A DNA stretch of 64,000 nucleotides. It comes from Rhynchopus euleeides (Eukaryota > Euglenozoa > Diplonemea > Diplonemida > Diplonemidae). Made by a program: the position numbers and the translations under genes. Where the stretch lies: the NCBI GenBank assembly GCA_963210315.1, contig OY723252.1, forward strand, positions 682,001 through 746,000. The letters run 5' to 3'. Below are positions 42,359 through 53,486 of the stretch, piece after piece (the first letter of the stretch is position 1; each line of letters starts with the position of its first letter). Under the pieces are notes generated by a model that was given only the letters and a program-made list of their open reading frames with translations, ran no database searches and was not told the origin of the DNA.

Positions 42359-44503
42359 TCAGGTGCAGCGGCGTCTCTTGTTCTGATGCAGCTCAGGGTA
42401 GGCAGCAGCAAGGACGTCGCTGTCGCGCCGCAGCGGGGCTGACGCGTGCACGAAGGCGTCTGGGTTGGCACGCACAGCCGCCAGCACCACCTCTTTGTCG
42501 CAGCACAGCGCTGTGGAGGCGTACTTCAGGGCACATCCCTCCTGTCGCACAGCCGCCAGCACCACCTCACGCTTGTTCCGCAGTGTGGCGCAGGCGGAGC
42601 GCAGCGCACTGCCGCAACTCGTCACGGCTGCGAGGACCACCTCTTCGTCAGCACAGAAGACAGGATCGACGAACTGCAGTGCATCGCCGTGTGCACGAGC
42701 TGCTTGAAGCACAACCGACCTGTCGCTTCGCAGTGAAGGGTCAGCGTACTCCATGGCCCTCCCGTCCTGCAAGACGGCAGCCAGTTGAAGCTGCTTGTCA
42801 CGGCACAGTGAAGCACTGGCGCAGCGAAGAGCGTGCCCGCATTTGCGTACGGCTGCAAGCATGAAGTCTCTGTTGCTGCGGAAGGAAGGGTCGGCGTAGA
42901 AGAGACCTTGCTCGGCACCGTGTGTGGCTGCGAGCACCACCTCCTCGTCCTTCCAGAAAGTCGGATCAGCGTATTCAAGTATCCAACCGTCCGACTTCAC
43001 AGCGGCAAGCACGACCTCACGATCCTTGCGCAGGTTCTCTGAAGCATCCAGGAGCGCAGCACCATCCCTGCGCACGGCTGTGAGGACCACATCTCTGTTG
43101 CTGCGGATGGAACCGTCGCAGTACTCCAAGGCCACCGGGTCCTGTGCCACCGCAGCAAGCTGCACCTCCGTGTCGCCCTTCACGGAGGGGTGGGCGTACT
43201 TCAAGGCACACCCATTCAGCTTGACACACTGCAGCACGAAGTCTCTGTTGGTCTGGAGTGACTCGTCTGCGACACCGAGCACATATGCCCCACGCCGCAC
43301 ACCTGCCAGCACCACCTCCTCGTCCTTCTTCAGGTGGGATGCGGCACACCGCAGTGCCTGGGCCTGACCCCGGCCTCTGCTGTGCATCGCAGCCAGCACC
43401 ACCTCCCTGTCGCCGTGCAGGGAAGGGTGGGCGTCTCGGAGTGCATCGGGGTACGTCTCGACTACTGCAAGGACGAGGTCTCGGTCGCAGCACAGCGACT
43501 CGTCTGCATCGCCTAACACCCTCCCGTTCCACATCACTGCCTCGCGTTGGAACTCTGTATCGTCGCGCAGCTCAGGTGTTGCATCGCTGTAGTAGAGACA
43601 TCCCCAACGTAGCAAGGTCAGCACCACCTCCCTGTCGCCACGCAGCGCGTCAGATAGACCACGACGCACGTCTGTAGGTCTGATTCTTAGAACAAGCTCC
43701 TTGTCGTTGCGCAGTGCTTTGCTTGAGTAACGTAAATTGCCCTGTGATGCCATGACCACCTGCCTGTCGTTGCGGAGGGACTCACAGGCGTACTGGAGTG
43801 CATCGCTGTCGGATTGCACAGCTGCCATGACGACCTCCCTGTCGGCCTGCAGCGCTGCACCGGCGTGCTTGAGTGCATCGCCACAGCGCTGCACAAGAGT
43901 GAGGACGAACGGCTTGTTGCTGAGAAGTGCAGCAGATGCGTGCATGAGGGCACTGTAATGACAAGTGATTGCCACCAGCACCACGTCCGCGTCATCACGC
44001 AGGTCTTCGGAAGCGGACGCAAGTGCAGACTCGCCCCTCTGCACAGCTTCAGTGACGATGCCTCTGTCGCTGCGGAATGACTCATCCAGGTGCCACAGCG
44101 CATTCCCGTCATGCTTCACTATCGCAAGCGCCACGTCACGCAGACGCCGTGCCCAAACAGGGATCTTCCTTATGTCAAAAGGAACGTCAGATGCCGTCAT
44201 TTCACTGATCTCACTGCCATCGTCAGAAGGATCTGTGCCCTGCAGCGCCTTCACGAAGCGAGCACCCGACAAGGCGACGTGGATGGAGCAACCCTGCGAC
44301 ACACCTGCGGCACCGGACAGAGGGGTGCTGTCGTGGAGCACGTGCCCATCCACCGCCAGCTCCACGTCCTCGGCAAGCACGTCTGCAGGCGACCCGAGCA
44401 CCACGTCGAGTGCCTTTGCTTTGAGATCCACCGGCGTGTCGTCCTCCCCGATGTGCACCGCATGCTGCTCCCCACACAGCCTGTCCTGCAGGTACACCTC
44501 CAT
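42359..44503 (-). CDS. DUF4116-repeat protein with ubiquitin-like N-terminus, gene B (intact)
   Basis: 714 residues from the ATG at 44503. The first 85 or so residues (MEVYLQDRLCGEQHAV through LAVDGHVLHDSTPLSG to GCSIHVALSG) have the strand pattern and final G-x-x-L-x-D...GI-x-x-G-x-x-I layout of ubiquitin-like folds. This is inference from pattern. The remainder is about a dozen DUF4116 units of roughly 46-50 residues, each with D-(R/K)-E-V-V-L-A-A-V and A-L-x-Y-A-x-x-x-L-R, predicted to be paired helices. It ends in a basic QNKRRRCT tail. This is the only paralog of the four with an unbroken frame. Pfam defines DUF4116 but no function is established. Confidence 0.9.
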   Translation of the reverse strand: MEVYLQDRLCGEQHAVHIGEDDTPVDLKAKALDVVLGSPADVLAEDVELAVDGHVLHDSTPLSGAAGVSQGCSIHVALSGARFVKALQGTDPSDDGSEISEMTASDVPFDIRKIPVWARRLRDVALAIVKHDGNALWHLDESFRSDRGIVTEAVQRGESALASASEDLRDDADVVLVAITCHYSALMHASAALLSNKPFVLTLVQRCGDALKHAGAALQADREVVMAAVQSDSDALQYACESLRNDRQVVMASQGNLRYSSKALRNDKELVLRIRPTDVRRGLSDALRGDREVVLTLLRWGCLYYSDATPELRDDTEFQREAVMWNGRVLGDADESLCCDRDLVLAVVETYPDALRDAHPSLHGDREVVLAAMHSRGRGQAQALRCAASHLKKDEEVVLAGVRRGAYVLGVADESLQTNRDFVLQCVKLNGCALKYAHPSVKGDTEVQLAAVAQDPVALEYCDGSIRSNRDVVLTAVRRDGAALLDASENLRKDREVVLAAVKSDGWILEYADPTFWKDEEVVLAATHGAEQGLFYADPSFRSNRDFMLAAVRKCGHALRCASASLCRDKQLQLAAVLQDGRAMEYADPSLRSDRSVVLQAARAHGDALQFVDPVFCADEEVVLAAVTSCGSALRSACATLRNKREVVLAAVRQEGCALKYASTALCCDKEVVLAAVRANPDAFVHASAPLRRDSDVLAAAYPELHQNKRRRCT

Positions 44504-44680
44504 TGTCAACAACAGCTCTTCCTGTTTGGGTGGTGGGCGTGGGGGCCATTCTTGCTTCCGCTATCTGACGGATGGCTCCCGCCGTGTGCCCCATATATGC
44601 TCGCGAGCAGTGAGGCGATGCGAGTGTGCCACACAATACACAAGCCACGGTGCACAGAGGGGGTACGGGGTCGTCACAGG
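44504..44680 (-). promoter_or_regulatory. Conserved upstream module of DUF4116 gene B
   Basis: CATATATG at 44592-44599 lies 89 bp upstream of the ATG, next to TGCTCGCGAGCA, as in genes A and D. Near-identity with the gene A upstream region runs to about 44940. Confidence 0.6.
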
Positions 44681-45282
44681 CGTTGAAGGACGTATCCTGC
44701 GATGCCGCCAAGCGACCCGCTGGGCACCTCTGCTCTGCCTGACTGTCCGCAGCACTGATGCACCCTTCAGCTGATCTGAAGGCAAGAGACAGAGAAGGGT
44801 GCTGGCAACTATTGTGTTGGGACACAGGCCCCACCTCGCAGACTGACCGGAACTGAAAGAATCACACACACATCGCACGCAACACCGCCTTTCCGGGAGA
44901 CAGGTGTGGCGGGACAGCTCAATCAGGTCTGCCGCTCGACATTCCGCCCCCCCCCCCCCCGATTCTTCGAAGATCTCCGTACGATTTTACGGCATTCAAG
45001 TGCTGCGTTCTCCCTCTCTCTGAACGGGTTTGCGAAAAATCACGGGATAACCTCCCCCTCCGACCTCCCCCCGACACAGACACACACACACAGAGGGGTG
45101 AGGTAGGACCCGTGCAGGGTTAACCCACCTTCAGAAGTGATCAGGACACACACACACACAGCCCGCCTCACCCAACCCACACCGCCACCCTTTTTCTCTG
45201 TTTCCTGTGCCGTTTCGCACACCTGACGCAGCACCACCACAGCACCACCCCCCGCCCTCCAGTGACACCCCTCTCTGCCCGG

Positions 45283-48200
45283 CTAGACAGGCGGCTCAGC
45301 TGGATACCTTGCCGGGGACCCCAAGGCAGGGTGTCTGAAATGCGACATCGGTGCAATCGGAGGAGCCCCGCTGTCGGAACAGAAGGACGCAACAGGCTCG
45401 TCATACTCGTCGTACCCCCCGTCGCTGAAGATATCCGGATCCCACTCCAGGTCCTCCGTCCCGCTGCTGCTGCGCTGGTGCCTGCCCCGCAGCCCGGGGG
45501 TGTACGGGCCGTCAGACCCACCACTCCCCCGCGCCGCACCCCCGGGACCCCCTTGAGCGGGCGGCCCTGCCCTCCCGTACACCTCGTAAGGACCCGGCTG
45601 CCAATACAGCGGAAACAGAGGCGGTGGATTACCCTGCCCGAGGGTGACCTGGCAGTACGCTACCCAGGCACGCAGGGACTCCGCCAGGCCGTCGTGGATC
45701 CGCAGGGCGCGCAGAATGGCGGATGCCACGTTGTAGTCCCCGACAGTTAGCGCCTGCACTGCAGCGTTGTACTCCTGAAGGAGAAGCGACGTCATCTCAT
45801 GCGGGGCATGCCCGCTGGTGCTGCCCATCGCCCACGGTGCCAGGCTTCCGTCAGAAGGGGCTCTGCTCCCCACCACGCTGAACAGCATCGTCGCCTCGTT
45901 AGACCTGCGCAGCCCAGCTGTGACGACGGCCCGCAGGAAATAGCGCTTCGGGTCGAGGGCAGCCGCCACCCCGCGGTCCGTCAGGATCGGGACACCCCAG
46001 CGGCAGCCCGCCCGCTCCATGCAGCGCACCGTGGTGCCCACCTCCCCTATGATGTCGAACAGCCGCTCGATGGAGCTCCCGACGTTGCCACACAAAGCTC
46101 TCCCGCTGTAGACAGCCTGGTTCACATCGAGACAGCCCTTCCAGGCGCCGGGCTGGCGCGGGCTGTTGGAGGGGGGTAGTGCCATGCCTGCCTGCTGCTG
46201 CTGCTGCTGCTGGGTGGGCTCCTTATCCACAGGCACGATGGGGATCTTCGACGCGGTGTCGGCAATCTGCAGAGCACACTCCACAGCGCGGGCTTTATAC
46301 CCCGGGCACTGCCGGACGGCGTTGAAGGATGCGCTCACACGGTCCCCCTGGAAGTCGTGGATGACACCCCGGTGCCTCGACAGCATCCCCGATATGTCTG
46401 CGAGGTAGCGGGTGTGCAGCACGATGAGCCCCGTCCTCCCCGTCGCCCGCGCCACGGCGTGGAACCCCCTGATGTTGGTGACGAGCAGGCCGACGCGCCG
46501 GAGGGCCAGCTCCGTTGAGAAGGACACCTGCTTCTTCGCAGCGAGCCTGCTCCGCCTGGCGCTGTTCCCCGGGGCGGCCAGGCTGGAGGACCCCGCAAGG
46601 CGCTGCGGCTGCGACGACACCCCGCCGCCCCCGCCAGCGGGCTCCCCGATACCCCCGCCGCTGCCGCCGCCGCCCGCACCGGCACCCCACGTCGCCGCAG
46701 ACTCGACAGCTCGCATGCCCCCCGACACATCTTGGCTGCCGCGCTGCCCTGCAGCACCACCCTGCTGGACGTAGCCCGCACCCCACAGCCCGCCCACCTG
46801 AGGAGGCCCTCCTTCCAGTGCCCCCTGCTGAGGCGGCTGCTGCGGCGATTGAGGGAGCTGCTGGCGTTGGGACTGCTGCTGCTGCTGCTGCTGCTGTCCC
46901 ATCCCCCACGTCACGCTGACACCATTGGGGCTGCTGACGCCTTCATCGGAGCTGTCGGATGATGTGGGCGGCGTGATTTCCGACCCATACTCGCGGGGCG
47001 ACGGCAAGTCACCCTTGTGCCCCATGTGGGTTTGATAGACCGACTGCCTGCCACAGGGCGGCGGCGCAGAGCTACCGCTGCGGGGGGGCGCGAAGGCGCG
47101 CCTCGGGCGGAGGCTGCTGGTGCCCGGCAGCCGGGACCCGCCTCCGGAGGAGCGGTGACTGCTGAGCAGCGCGACGGGGCTGGCCATCGAGGCGGAGGTC
47201 GGGGAGGCCGCGCCGCCCGCCACCTCCCCGCTCCCGCCTGCGGAGCTCTCTGTCGTTGCGGTGGGGTCGCACCCCTTCCCGTCGACGCTCTGCATCAGCA
47301 CGCTCTGCGGGAGGTATTGCCTGTACTCCCTCAGGTCGGCCACCATCTTGCGGAAGGAGTCCTGCATCCAGGCAACCTCGAAAATGTCGCTCCGCATCTC
47401 CTCACTCAGATGCCCGGGTGAGGTCGGCACGCCCTCCCCCCCTGCGTCAAGCACCTCCTGGATGTCATCATCATCGAGAGCCATGATCGCGACATACTGC
47501 ATGCTCTTCACAAGGTGTGCCAGAGGCAGTAGGGTTGAATACACACCAGCGTAGACGATGGAGGCGCAGACAACGCTGATGAAGACAGCAAAAACCAAAG
47601 CGATGACACTGGTGCTGTCGCTCTGCCCCATGAGGTCGGAGTAAGGGAGGACCAGTGTCACGATCAGATCCATGCCTCCATCCACCCTCACGGGGTAGGA
47701 GAGCACAATGTGTGCCTTGCCTTCATGGCTTGTCTGCACCATGAATGCTCTCTCCAGTGCGTTGGCCAGCCCGCCCGCCTTGTCGTGGATAGCGGCATAG
47801 GAGTGTCGGATGACGGAGCTGTCCGCCCAGCGCGTCATGTTGTATTCATCGGGGACACCCGCGTCCTTCTCCACAGAGTCCTGCAGAAGGCTCGCCCCGA
47901 TGAAGACCCAATCGGTTGTCGCGACGCTGCACACCGCGTTGGGTGTGGGGCGCAGCATGCCCAGGAGATAGGGGTTCAGCCCCTTAAAGGAGTAGTCCAC
48001 CGCGGCAGTCCCCAGGAAGGTGTCGCTGCCGTTCCACACCGGGATCGACGCGGTGATTCCCCACTCCCCTGTGGTGAAGCGGTAGGGCTTCGTCCAGACG
48101 GGGTCCGGGCCGTATGCCCCTGCGAGGAACCAGGGCCGCCTCCGCGGGTCGAACTTAAACACGGAGAGGACATCTGCCTTGGCCCCGGAAACCCCATCGG

Positions 48201-49185
48201 AACCTTTGCGGAATGTGATGAGGCGGATGTCCCCTTCCTCGACTCCTTTGCAGTATTCTCCGGGGGAGTCCGGCTGCAGCCCGCATGACTCCGCACAGAG
48301 GGCACCGCCGTACGGCGCTTCTGCACAGGCCGTTCGGTTCGCGCGGAAGACGGAGCAAGTCTCCACCGGATCCACATCGTTGACAGGGCACTCCCCAATC
48401 CATTCCGGGAGCGTGTCGTTGTAGAGCATTGTTGTGTAGAAGAGGCCCGCATCCGATGTGTTGGTTGCAGCATACCCCTGCAGGCGGCCCTCAGTCGATC
48501 CGAAATATACTAACTCGAGGGAGTCGGACCCGAGGGCATATGTCTTCAGCAGCCACTGCAGCACCGAATGCGCATTGGGGTATCCATCGTTGAATGAGAG
48601 AGCCCCGGAGAAGACGAGGTATTGAAGCATTTCGATCACATCGGTGCCGAAGTCCAGCTCGCGTTGCACATCCTGCACGACAACCTCTGCGCTGCTGCGG
48701 AGGAGTTGCTCCGTCTTCTCGTGGATGACACGCCGCGTCGTGTTGTAGGTTATGAACCAAGTGACCACCCCGACCACAACAAGCGCAGACCACGTCAGCA
48801 GAACCAGCCCCGCCGGCAGCGGGACGGTCGGGGGGTTCCCCCAGACGAGCCGCACCCCGAGGTAGGAGATGGCGAGCGCGGTGCCTGCAACGCTCAGTGT
48901 GATGATGACGACATGCAGCACGTTCATATCCATCGGGAAAGGCTCCCTGCTAAAGGGAAGCCCCTTGATGCGGACGGGGTGGGGGTGGATGTGAGGGAGG
49001 TGTGCTTCGTCCCCTTCGTAATCCGGGTAGCGCAGTGTCTTGAAAGCGTCGTGCACTGCAGTGACATCGGAGGTGAAGTGGCGCGCGCTGGACGTTGAGG
49101 ATGCTGCGCTCGCTGCAGCGGCACCGCTGCCTGATATGAGCAGCGGCAACAGCACCAAGGCGGCGGCTGGGGAAAAGCGACTCAT
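45283..49185 (-). CDS. Receptor-type class III nucleotidyl cyclase with Cache-like ectodomain
   Basis: An intronless ORF of 1300 residues from the ATG at 49185. In order it has a signal peptide (1-25), TM segments at about 89-114 and 123-147, and a Cys-containing ectodomain with a Cache-like RRRPWFLAGAYGPDPVWTKP motif. A third TM follows at about 520-545, then a REYRQYLPQSVL linker typical of protist cyclases. After that come a Gln/Gly/Ser-rich spacer and the cyclase domain from RRVGLLVTNIRGFH to AGCRWGVPILTDRG. The second metal Asp is present in FQGDRVSASFNA. The first metal position reads TNIRGF instead of T-D-I-x-G-F, so one metal-binding Asp is Asn. The tail holds Pro/Gly-rich text. The family usually makes cAMP or cGMP, but activity here is doubtful. 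CAG-type microsatellites encode the Gln runs. Confidence 0.9.
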   Translation of the reverse strand: MSRFSPAAALVLLPLLISGSGAAAASAASSTSSARHFTSDVTAVHDAFKTLRYPDYEGDEAHLPHIHPHPVRIKGLPFSREPFPMDMNVLHVVIITLSVAGTALAISYLGVRLVWGNPPTVPLPAGLVLLTWSALVVVGVVTWFITYNTTRRVIHEKTEQLLRSSAEVVVQDVQRELDFGTDVIEMLQYLVFSGALSFNDGYPNAHSVLQWLLKTYALGSDSLELVYFGSTEGRLQGYAATNTSDAGLFYTTMLYNDTLPEWIGECPVNDVDPVETCSVFRANRTACAEAPYGGALCAESCGLQPDSPGEYCKGVEEGDIRLITFRKGSDGVSGAKADVLSVFKFDPRRRPWFLAGAYGPDPVWTKPYRFTTGEWGITASIPVWNGSDTFLGTAAVDYSFKGLNPYLLGMLRPTPNAVCSVATTDWVFIGASLLQDSVEKDAGVPDEYNMTRWADSSVIRHSYAAIHDKAGGLANALERAFMVQTSHEGKAHIVLSYPVRVDGGMDLIVTLVLPYSDLMGQSDSTSVIALVFAVFISVVCASIVYAGVYSTLLPLAHLVKSMQYVAIMALDDDDIQEVLDAGGEGVPTSPGHLSEEMRSDIFEVAWMQDSFRKMVADLREYRQYLPQSVLMQSVDGKGCDPTATTESSAGGSGEVAGGAASPTSASMASPVALLSSHRSSGGGSRLPGTSSLRPRRAFAPPRSGSSAPPPCGRQSVYQTHMGHKGDLPSPREYGSEITPPTSSDSSDEGVSSPNGVSVTWGMGQQQQQQQQSQRQQLPQSPQQPPQQGALEGGPPQVGGLWGAGYVQQGGAAGQRGSQDVSGGMRAVESAATWGAGAGGGGSGGGIGEPAGGGGGVSSQPQRLAGSSSLAAPGNSARRSRLAAKKQVSFSTELALRRVGLLVTNIRGFHAVARATGRTGLIVLHTRYLADISGMLSRHRGVIHDFQGDRVSASFNAVRQCPGYKARAVECALQIADTASKIPIVPVDKEPTQQQQQQQAGMALPPSNSPRQPGAWKGCLDVNQAVYSGRALCGNVGSSIERLFDIIGEVGTTVRCMERAGCRWGVPILTDRGVAAALDPKRYFLRAVVTAGLRRSNEATMLFSVVGSRAPSDGSLAPWAMGSTSGHAPHEMTSLLLQEYNAAVQALTVGDYNVASAILRALRIHDGLAESLRAWVAYCQVTLGQGNPPPLFPLYWQPGPYEVYGRAGPPAQGGPGGAARGSGGSDGPYTPGLRGRHQRSSSGTEDLEWDPDIFSDGGYDEYDEPVASFCSDSGAPPIAPMSHFRHPALGSPARYPAEPPV

Positions 49186-49389
49186 CCTCGCAGAGGGGTG
49201 GGGTTGGGTGGGAAGAAACTGAAGTGGGAGGGGGGGGAAAAAAAGAGGGAAATCCCAGAGCTGACTTCGGCTCCCTCCGCTCGGTGGGGGGGGGGGGGGG
49301 GCGAGGGGGCGGGGTGTGCTGCGCGCAACACTCCCCGTCTCCTACCCTCCCCCCCCCCCACTCTCAAAGCAGAAAAAAATGTAACACTT

Positions 49390-49499
49390 GGGGGGCCCTC
49401 GCTACCAGTCACTGCTCGTCACAGCTCGTCAGCCAGTGAGGGGAAGTGGGCCGTGGCTCACTTTTTCTCACTCAGTCACACTTGGTAGCGAAGGCCCCC
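49390..49499 (+). mobile_element. MITE-2 copy b
   Basis: GGGGGGCCCTCGCTACCAG at the left end and CTTGGTAGCGAAGGCCCCC at the right are inverted copies. It shares TCACTTTTTCTCACTCAGTC with 26337-26447. Confidence 0.85.
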
Positions 49500-50124
49500 T
49501 TGAGCTGGATTTTCTGACAAGAAAAAGGAAAATCGGAGGGGGGGGGGGGAGGGGGAGGGGGTGATAAGAGGCAGAGAGGCAGGGAGGAAAGAGGGGGGGG
49601 GGGAAGGCAGCTTCAAAACCACGCACGGGGGGGGGGGGGGGAAATATACCTCTCTCCTGCCTCCACCCCCCCTCCTCCTCCTCCCGACACTCACAGGGGC
49701 AGAGAGAGAAGGTCGCCAATCGGCACCCTCTTTTTTTGTGTTTTGCGTTGTGCGGGGGTGTCGGCGGGCACCGAGCGGAACTCTGATGCCCTACCCGCTG
49801 TGCCCACACACACATCCACGGGGGGGTGGGGGGGATCCACAGTAGCCACGCACCCCCCGGGGGAAGTGTGTGGAGAGGGTGCGGGAGAAAGACAAGGCGT
49901 AAAATCGTCCGGCAGGATAAATGAATACGAAGCCTCTGTGTGTGTGTGTGATGGGGAGGGGAGGGGAGGGGGGGAGGGGGGCACCCCCCCGTCTCGTGTT
50001 CCTGCGGTGGTGGGTTGGGGGGTTAGGGGGGGGGGGGGTAGTGAAATGGAAGCAGAAGGGAGCACAAGAATGATCACCCTTCACTCGTTGTGCAGGCTGT
50101 GTCTGAAATGGGGTGGGGGGGGGG

Positions 50125-50275
50125 GTTTTTTTTGATCGTCGAGAGTGAATGGAAAAAGCAAGTCGCCCAGCACACCTTCTTGCAATGTTGGTCCTTTTTG
50201 TAATCACCAGATATGCTGCACCATAACATGAGGGGGGGGGGGGTTTGATTGCCGAGAGTGAATGGAAAGCGTAGC
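50125..50275 (+). repeat. Interspersed repeat R4, one long copy and one short copy
   Basis: TCGAGAGTGAATGGAAAAAG through TTGGTCCTTTTTGTAATCAC at 50136-50207, then a second start (GCCGAGAGTGAATGG) at about 50251. Confidence 0.8.
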
Positions 50276-50551
50276 AACCGTGGTTTCCTTCTTCATTAAT
50301 GATGCGTTGACGCTTCCACCACCCTAGAGCCTGCTGCTTTGATGTGGGTGTGGAGCACCTGCGAACCACGAAATGGCGAGACTGAGGCAACCTGTTCCAC
50401 CATCGACACCGCACCTTTCATTCTTGCCCCCTGTGACCCGCTCAGGATACGATGAAAATACGGAAACTGCGCGAGATGCCTCACACAGATTCTGCGTTGA
50501 TGGCACAACTCCACAGTTAATACTGAGAGATTCCAGTTCAGGTCTCTTGTT

Positions 50552-53486
50552 CTAATGCAGATCAGGGAAGGCGGCAGCAACGACGTCGCTGTCGCGCCGC
50601 AGCGGGGCTGACACGTGGATGAAGGCGTTTGGGTTGGCACGCACAGCCGCCAGCACCACCTCCTTGTCGTAGCACAGCGCTGTGGAGGCGTACTTCAGGG
50701 CACATCCCTCCTGTCGCACAGCCGCCAGCACCACCTCACGCTTGTTCCGCAGTGTGTGGTGGGCGAAGCGCAGCGCACTGCCGCAACTCGTCACGGCTGC
50801 GAGGACCACCTCTTCATCAGCACAGAAGACAGGATCGACGAACTGCAGAGCATCGCCGTGTGCACGAACTGCTTGAAGCACAACCGACCTGTCGCTTCGC
50901 AGTGAAGGGTCAGCGTACTGCATGGCCCTCCCGTCCTGCAAGACGGCAGCCAGTTGAAGCTGCTTGTCACGGCACAGTGAATAACTGGCGTAGCGAAGAG
51001 CGCACCCGCACTTGCGTACGGCTGCAAGCATGAAGTCTCTGTTGCTGTGGAAGGAAGGGTCGGCGAAGTAGAAACCTCTCGCGTCACCGTGTGCAGCTGC
51101 GAGCACCACCTCCTCGTCCTTCCGGAACATCAGGTCAGCGCATTGAAGTGCGAAACTGTACGACTTCACAGCGGCAAGCACGACCTCACGATCGCTGAGG
51201 AACTTGCATCCAGAAAAATATGGCAGCACGAAACCCTTCTTCCGCACGGCTGTGATGACCAGATCTCTGTTCCTGTGGATGGAATAGTCACAGAACCGCA
51301 AGGCCGTCGGGTCCTGTGCCACCGCAGCAAGCTGCACCTCCGTGTCACCCTTCACGGAGGGGTGGGCGTACCGCAAGGCACACCCATTCAGCTTGACACA
51401 CTGCAGCACGAAGTCTCTGTTGGTCTGGAGTGATTTGTCTGCGACACCGAACACACGTGCGTCACGGCGCACACCTGCCAGCACCACCTCCTCGTCCTTC
51501 TTCAGGTGGGATGCGGCACACTCCAGTGCGTGGGACTGATTCCCAACTCCGCTGTGCATCGCAGCCAGCACCACCTCCCTGTCGCCCTGCAGGGAAGGGT
51601 GGGCGTGTTCGAGTGCTGCGGGGTGCGTCTCGAGTGCTGCAAGGACAAGGTCTCGGTCGCAGCGCAGCGACTCGTCTGCATGTTGCAGCACGCTGCCACC
51701 CCACAGAACTGCCTCGCCTTGGAACTCTGTGTCGGCACGCAGTGCAGGTGCTATGGATTCGTAACTGCCGTTGGATATACGCACGGCAGTGAGTACCACC
51801 TCCCTGTTGTCTGACAGCGACGCGACATATTCAGGGCTTGTGGATACGGAATGAAGGAGAAGCTCCTTGTCGTTGCGCAGTGCTTCACTTGCGTACACAA
51901 GATTCTGTGCCGCCATGACCACCTCCCTGTCGTTGCGGAGGGACTCACAGGCGTACTCGAGTGCATCGCTGTCGGTTTGCACAGCTGCCATGACGACCTC
52001 CCTGTCGGCCTGCAGCGACGCATCAAGACACTGCAGGGCCACGCCACAGCGCTGCACAAGAGTGAGGACGAACCCCTTGTTCTTGAGGAGTGCAGCAGAT
52101 GCGTAGCGGATGGCCGCGGCCTGCCTGTGGGTTGCCAGCAGCACCACGTTCTCGTCACCACGCAGGTCTTCGGAAGCGTACAGAAGTGCGGATGACGGCG
52201 TGTGCACAGCTGCAGTGACGGATTGATTTTGTTTATAGACTGACTCATCCAGAGGATCCAGGGAGCCCGGCGCAATTGCCAGACCCCCCAGACGGCCAGA
52301 AGACGCCGGTCTTCGCCGGGGCGGACCCAGCTAAAAGCTAACAGCAAGAACAGCAATAAAAAGGGAGAGCGTGCTCCTATCTCTGTGGGATGGCGGGAAA
52401 AGGCTAAAAGGTAGAAAGGAAGGAAGCAATGTGCAACAAAATACGATTAATGCACTCGTTTGTTAACACCGCGCCGGTCGCATAATGCTGCGGTCGGATG
52501 AACGATTGACTGATCAACTCCAACCCAGTGGGCGTAAAAAGGAGAAGACGGGAACAACGGCTGGTCTAAACAGGACGAACGGACACTCACCACCACAGGG
52601 TATTCCAGAGGCGTTCCTGGTCGCGGCTCGACTGGTCGAACAACAGGTGACGGGCAAAAGATCGTGGTGAAAAATAACTAAAAGTAGGAAGGCGAAGGAA
52701 GGCAAAGCCGGGGGATCCACGTGTGCGTTGAACTTGTCCCACGTGCGCGTGTGCGGTAAACTTGTCCCACGCGCCCCGGTGAAAAACACGTAACACGGTT
52801 GCCGCCCACAGTTTCTTCTGGCCACGCGGCGCGCTTCATGAGCGCCGCGTGCAGCCTGACTGGTCTTAGCGGCCTAAGCGAAACACCGGGTCTCCAGAGG
52901 GATACATCCAGCCTACACGCAATGCGCTACCTTAAGCCAAAGCGTGCAGCGTAGCTTACCTCAACGGTCTGTTCGCAAAGGCCCCCAGGGTTCACCACGT
53001 GGAGGTGCCAGCCGTAGTCGCCAGGTCCGCTCCCCTGACGACCCATCACCCCTGCACAGCTGCAGTGACGATGTCTTTGTCACTGCGGAATGACTCATCC
53101 AGGTGCTCCAGCGCATTCCCGTCACACGCCACCATCACAAGCGCCACGTCACGCAGACGCCGTGCCCAAACAGGGATCGTCGCCATGTCGAACCGTAACC
53201 ACCTGTTCCCACGCACGTGTTTCTGCAGCGCCTTCACGAAGCGAGCACCGGACAAGGCGACGTGGATGGAGCAACCCTGCGACACACCTGCGGCACCGGA
53301 CAGAGGGGTGCTGTCGTGGAGCACGTGCCCATCCACCGCCAGCTCCACGTCCTCGGCAAGCACGTCTGCAGGCGACCCGAGCACCACGTCGAGTGCCTTT
53401 GCTTTGAGATGCACCGGCGTGTCGTCCTCCCCGATGTGCACCGCATGCTGCTCCCCACACAACCTGTCCTGCAGGTACACCTCCAT
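50552..53486 (-). pseudogene. DUF4116-repeat gene C, broken into two pieces
   Basis: The N-terminal piece (53486 to 53046) starts MEVYLQDRLCGEQHAV and stops soon after DIVTAAV. The C-terminal piece (52221 down to 50552) is open through many DUF4116 units and ends AAFPDLH. The pieces share the 17-bp word GCACAGCTGCAGTGACG (52204-52220 and 53054-53070), and gene-like similarity continues weakly from 52221 to about 52270. The C-piece therefore carries its own diverged upstream sequence, and this is not a simple insertion. The 780 bp between is unrelated to the paralogs. Unlike genes A, B and D there is no CATATATG module upstream. Confidence 0.8.

Larger units (their letters stand above)
49186..50551. 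other. Region without a supported gene; MITE-2 and repeats
   Basis: Contains MITE-2 copy b (49390-49499), R4 pieces (50125-50220 and 50236-50275) and many poly-G tracts. No coding domain was recognised. Confidence 0.6.

Noticed and set aside
52221-53053. The gene C interruption as a transposon with a 17-bp target duplication
   Set aside because: Gene-like similarity continues for about 50 bp past the left 17-mer, so the 17-mer is shared gene sequence and not a duplication made by insertion.
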